Shown: positions 63,721 through 64,000 of the stretch, in pieces
Layout: each line of letters begins with the position of its first letter
How positions within the stretch are numbered: position 1 is the first letter of the stretch
NCBI GenBank assembly: GCA_016792565.1
Contig: JAEUMK010000104.1
Span: 54,001 to 118,000 of the forward strand
Direction of reading: 5' to 3'
Origin: Alphaproteobacteria bacterium
GTDB taxonomy: Bacteria > Pseudomonadota > Alphaproteobacteria > Micropepsales > Micropepsaceae
DNA length: 64,000 nucleotides
The notes under the pieces: generated by a model
The model's input: the letters and a program-made list of their open reading frames with translations, nothing else
What the model was told of the DNA's origin: nothing
Database searches by the model: none
Made by a program: the position numbers and the translations under genes

Positions 63721-64000
63721 TGCGTCCTTCGAGACGGCCGCTTTGCGGCCTCCTCAGGATGAGGAAGGTATGGGGTGGGGCCGGTTCGAGTGGGGGTGGA
63801 GGTTGTGCGTCCTTCGAGACGGCCGCTTTGCGGCCTCCTCAGGATGAGGAAGGTGGGAAGCCTCGGGATGAGGAAGGTTTTGGGGTGGGGCGGTTTGAGT
63901 GGGGGTGGAGGTTGTGCGTCCTTCGGGACGGCCGCTTTGCGGCCTCCTCAGGATGAGGAAGGTGGGAAGCCTCGGGATGAGGAAGGTTTGGGGTGGGGCG
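63721..64000. repeat. Tandem array of a palindrome-bearing dispersed repeat
   Basis: Three copies of a unit starting TGCGTCCTTCG lie at 63721, 63806 and 63915, spaced 85 and 109 bases. Each has the perfect hairpin GGCCGC-TTT-GCGGCC followed by TCCTCAGGATGAGGAAGGT. Copies 2 and 3 carry an extra 24 bases that repeat GATGAGGAAGGT. Palindromes with CCTTCGAGACG...CTCCTCAGGATGAGG are known as dispersed repeats in many alphaproteobacterial genomes. The array runs to the window edge. Bases 63646-63720 between the amidohydrolase and the array hold only its promoter region. Confidence 0.85.

Noticed and set aside
63721..64000. CRISPR array
   Set aside because: Units are long, of unequal spacing, with repeated rather than unique intervals and an internal hairpin; no cas genes are present.

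Overview
The window is chromosomal DNA of a GC-rich, flagellated alphaproteobacterium with a Caulobacter-type cell-cycle and flagellar control circuit. The evidence is direct: it carries ctrA, chpT and sciP, an fliF-fliG-fliH-fliN-flbD-flhA gene order like that of Caulobacter, TTAA-N7-TTAA CtrA boxes and sigma-54 promoters. EipA (DUF1134), the FnrL-type regulator and the CtrA C-terminus ending in AA also fit this class. I cannot name the genus. Nothing suggests a plasmid, prophage, integron or CRISPR array; gene density and composition are uniform.

Layout. 1-5.9 kb: a cut-off pseudouridine synthase, tRNA-Glu, a secreted protein, HrpB helicase, SecF without SecD, and EipA. 6.0-8.9 kb: an SPFH/NfeD membrane pair, a small membrane protein and a polysaccharide pyruvyl transferase. 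8.9-11.6 kb: an oxygen-sensing Fnr regulator, then a universal stress protein gene and a 39-codon membrane protein gene behind a perfect Fnr/FixK box, then cysQ. 11.7-16.1 kb: chpT with its own CtrA box, a lone receiver protein, a P450, a secreted triple-CVNH protein and a flavin enzyme. 16.2-39.2 kb: the regulatory and flagellar block. ctrA and fliI-fliJ diverge from one promoter region. lemA-DUF2207 follows. A long leftward operon runs fliF to flhG, with flhF broken by an in-frame amber codon. Then come sciP, the fliK-flgD-flgE operon and the divergent flgK-flgL operon, each of the last two behind a sigma-54 promoter.

39.2-45 kb is housekeeping and transport: mnmA, tRNA-Met, a SulP transporter with an XRE regulator and twin operators, a GDT1-type cation transporter behind a manganese riboswitch, and threonine deaminase. 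45-48 kb holds a cluster of small secreted proteins, including a three-repeat beta-trefoil lectin-like protein and two diverged paralogues. 48-54 kb looks like lysine catabolism by the saccharopine route: an Lrp/AsnC regulator, saccharopine dehydrogenase, a thiamine-diphosphate enzyme and an ALDH7-type dehydrogenase. 54-57 kb is a MacAB-like efflux operon. 57-59 kb has motA and an unknown helical protein with flagellin-like character. The end holds a Nudix enzyme, an internally duplicated secreted protein, an SDR, a small conserved protein, an amidohydrolase and a palindrome-bearing repeat array.

How they work together: phosphate reaches CtrA through ChpT. CtrA boxes lie before chpT, between ctrA and fliI, and before sciP, whose product in Caulobacter restrains CtrA, so several control loops are encoded within 20 kb. 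CtrA starts the early flagellar genes. FlbD, encoded in the fliF operon, would then activate the sigma-54 promoters of the hook (fliK-flgD-flgE) and hook-filament junction (flgK-flgL) operons. No single obviously new defence or metabolic system is visible. The most unusual items are the amber-interrupted flhF, the set of repeat-built secreted lectin-like proteins, the Fnr-box microprotein and stress protein pair, and the twin-operator XRE/SulP unit.
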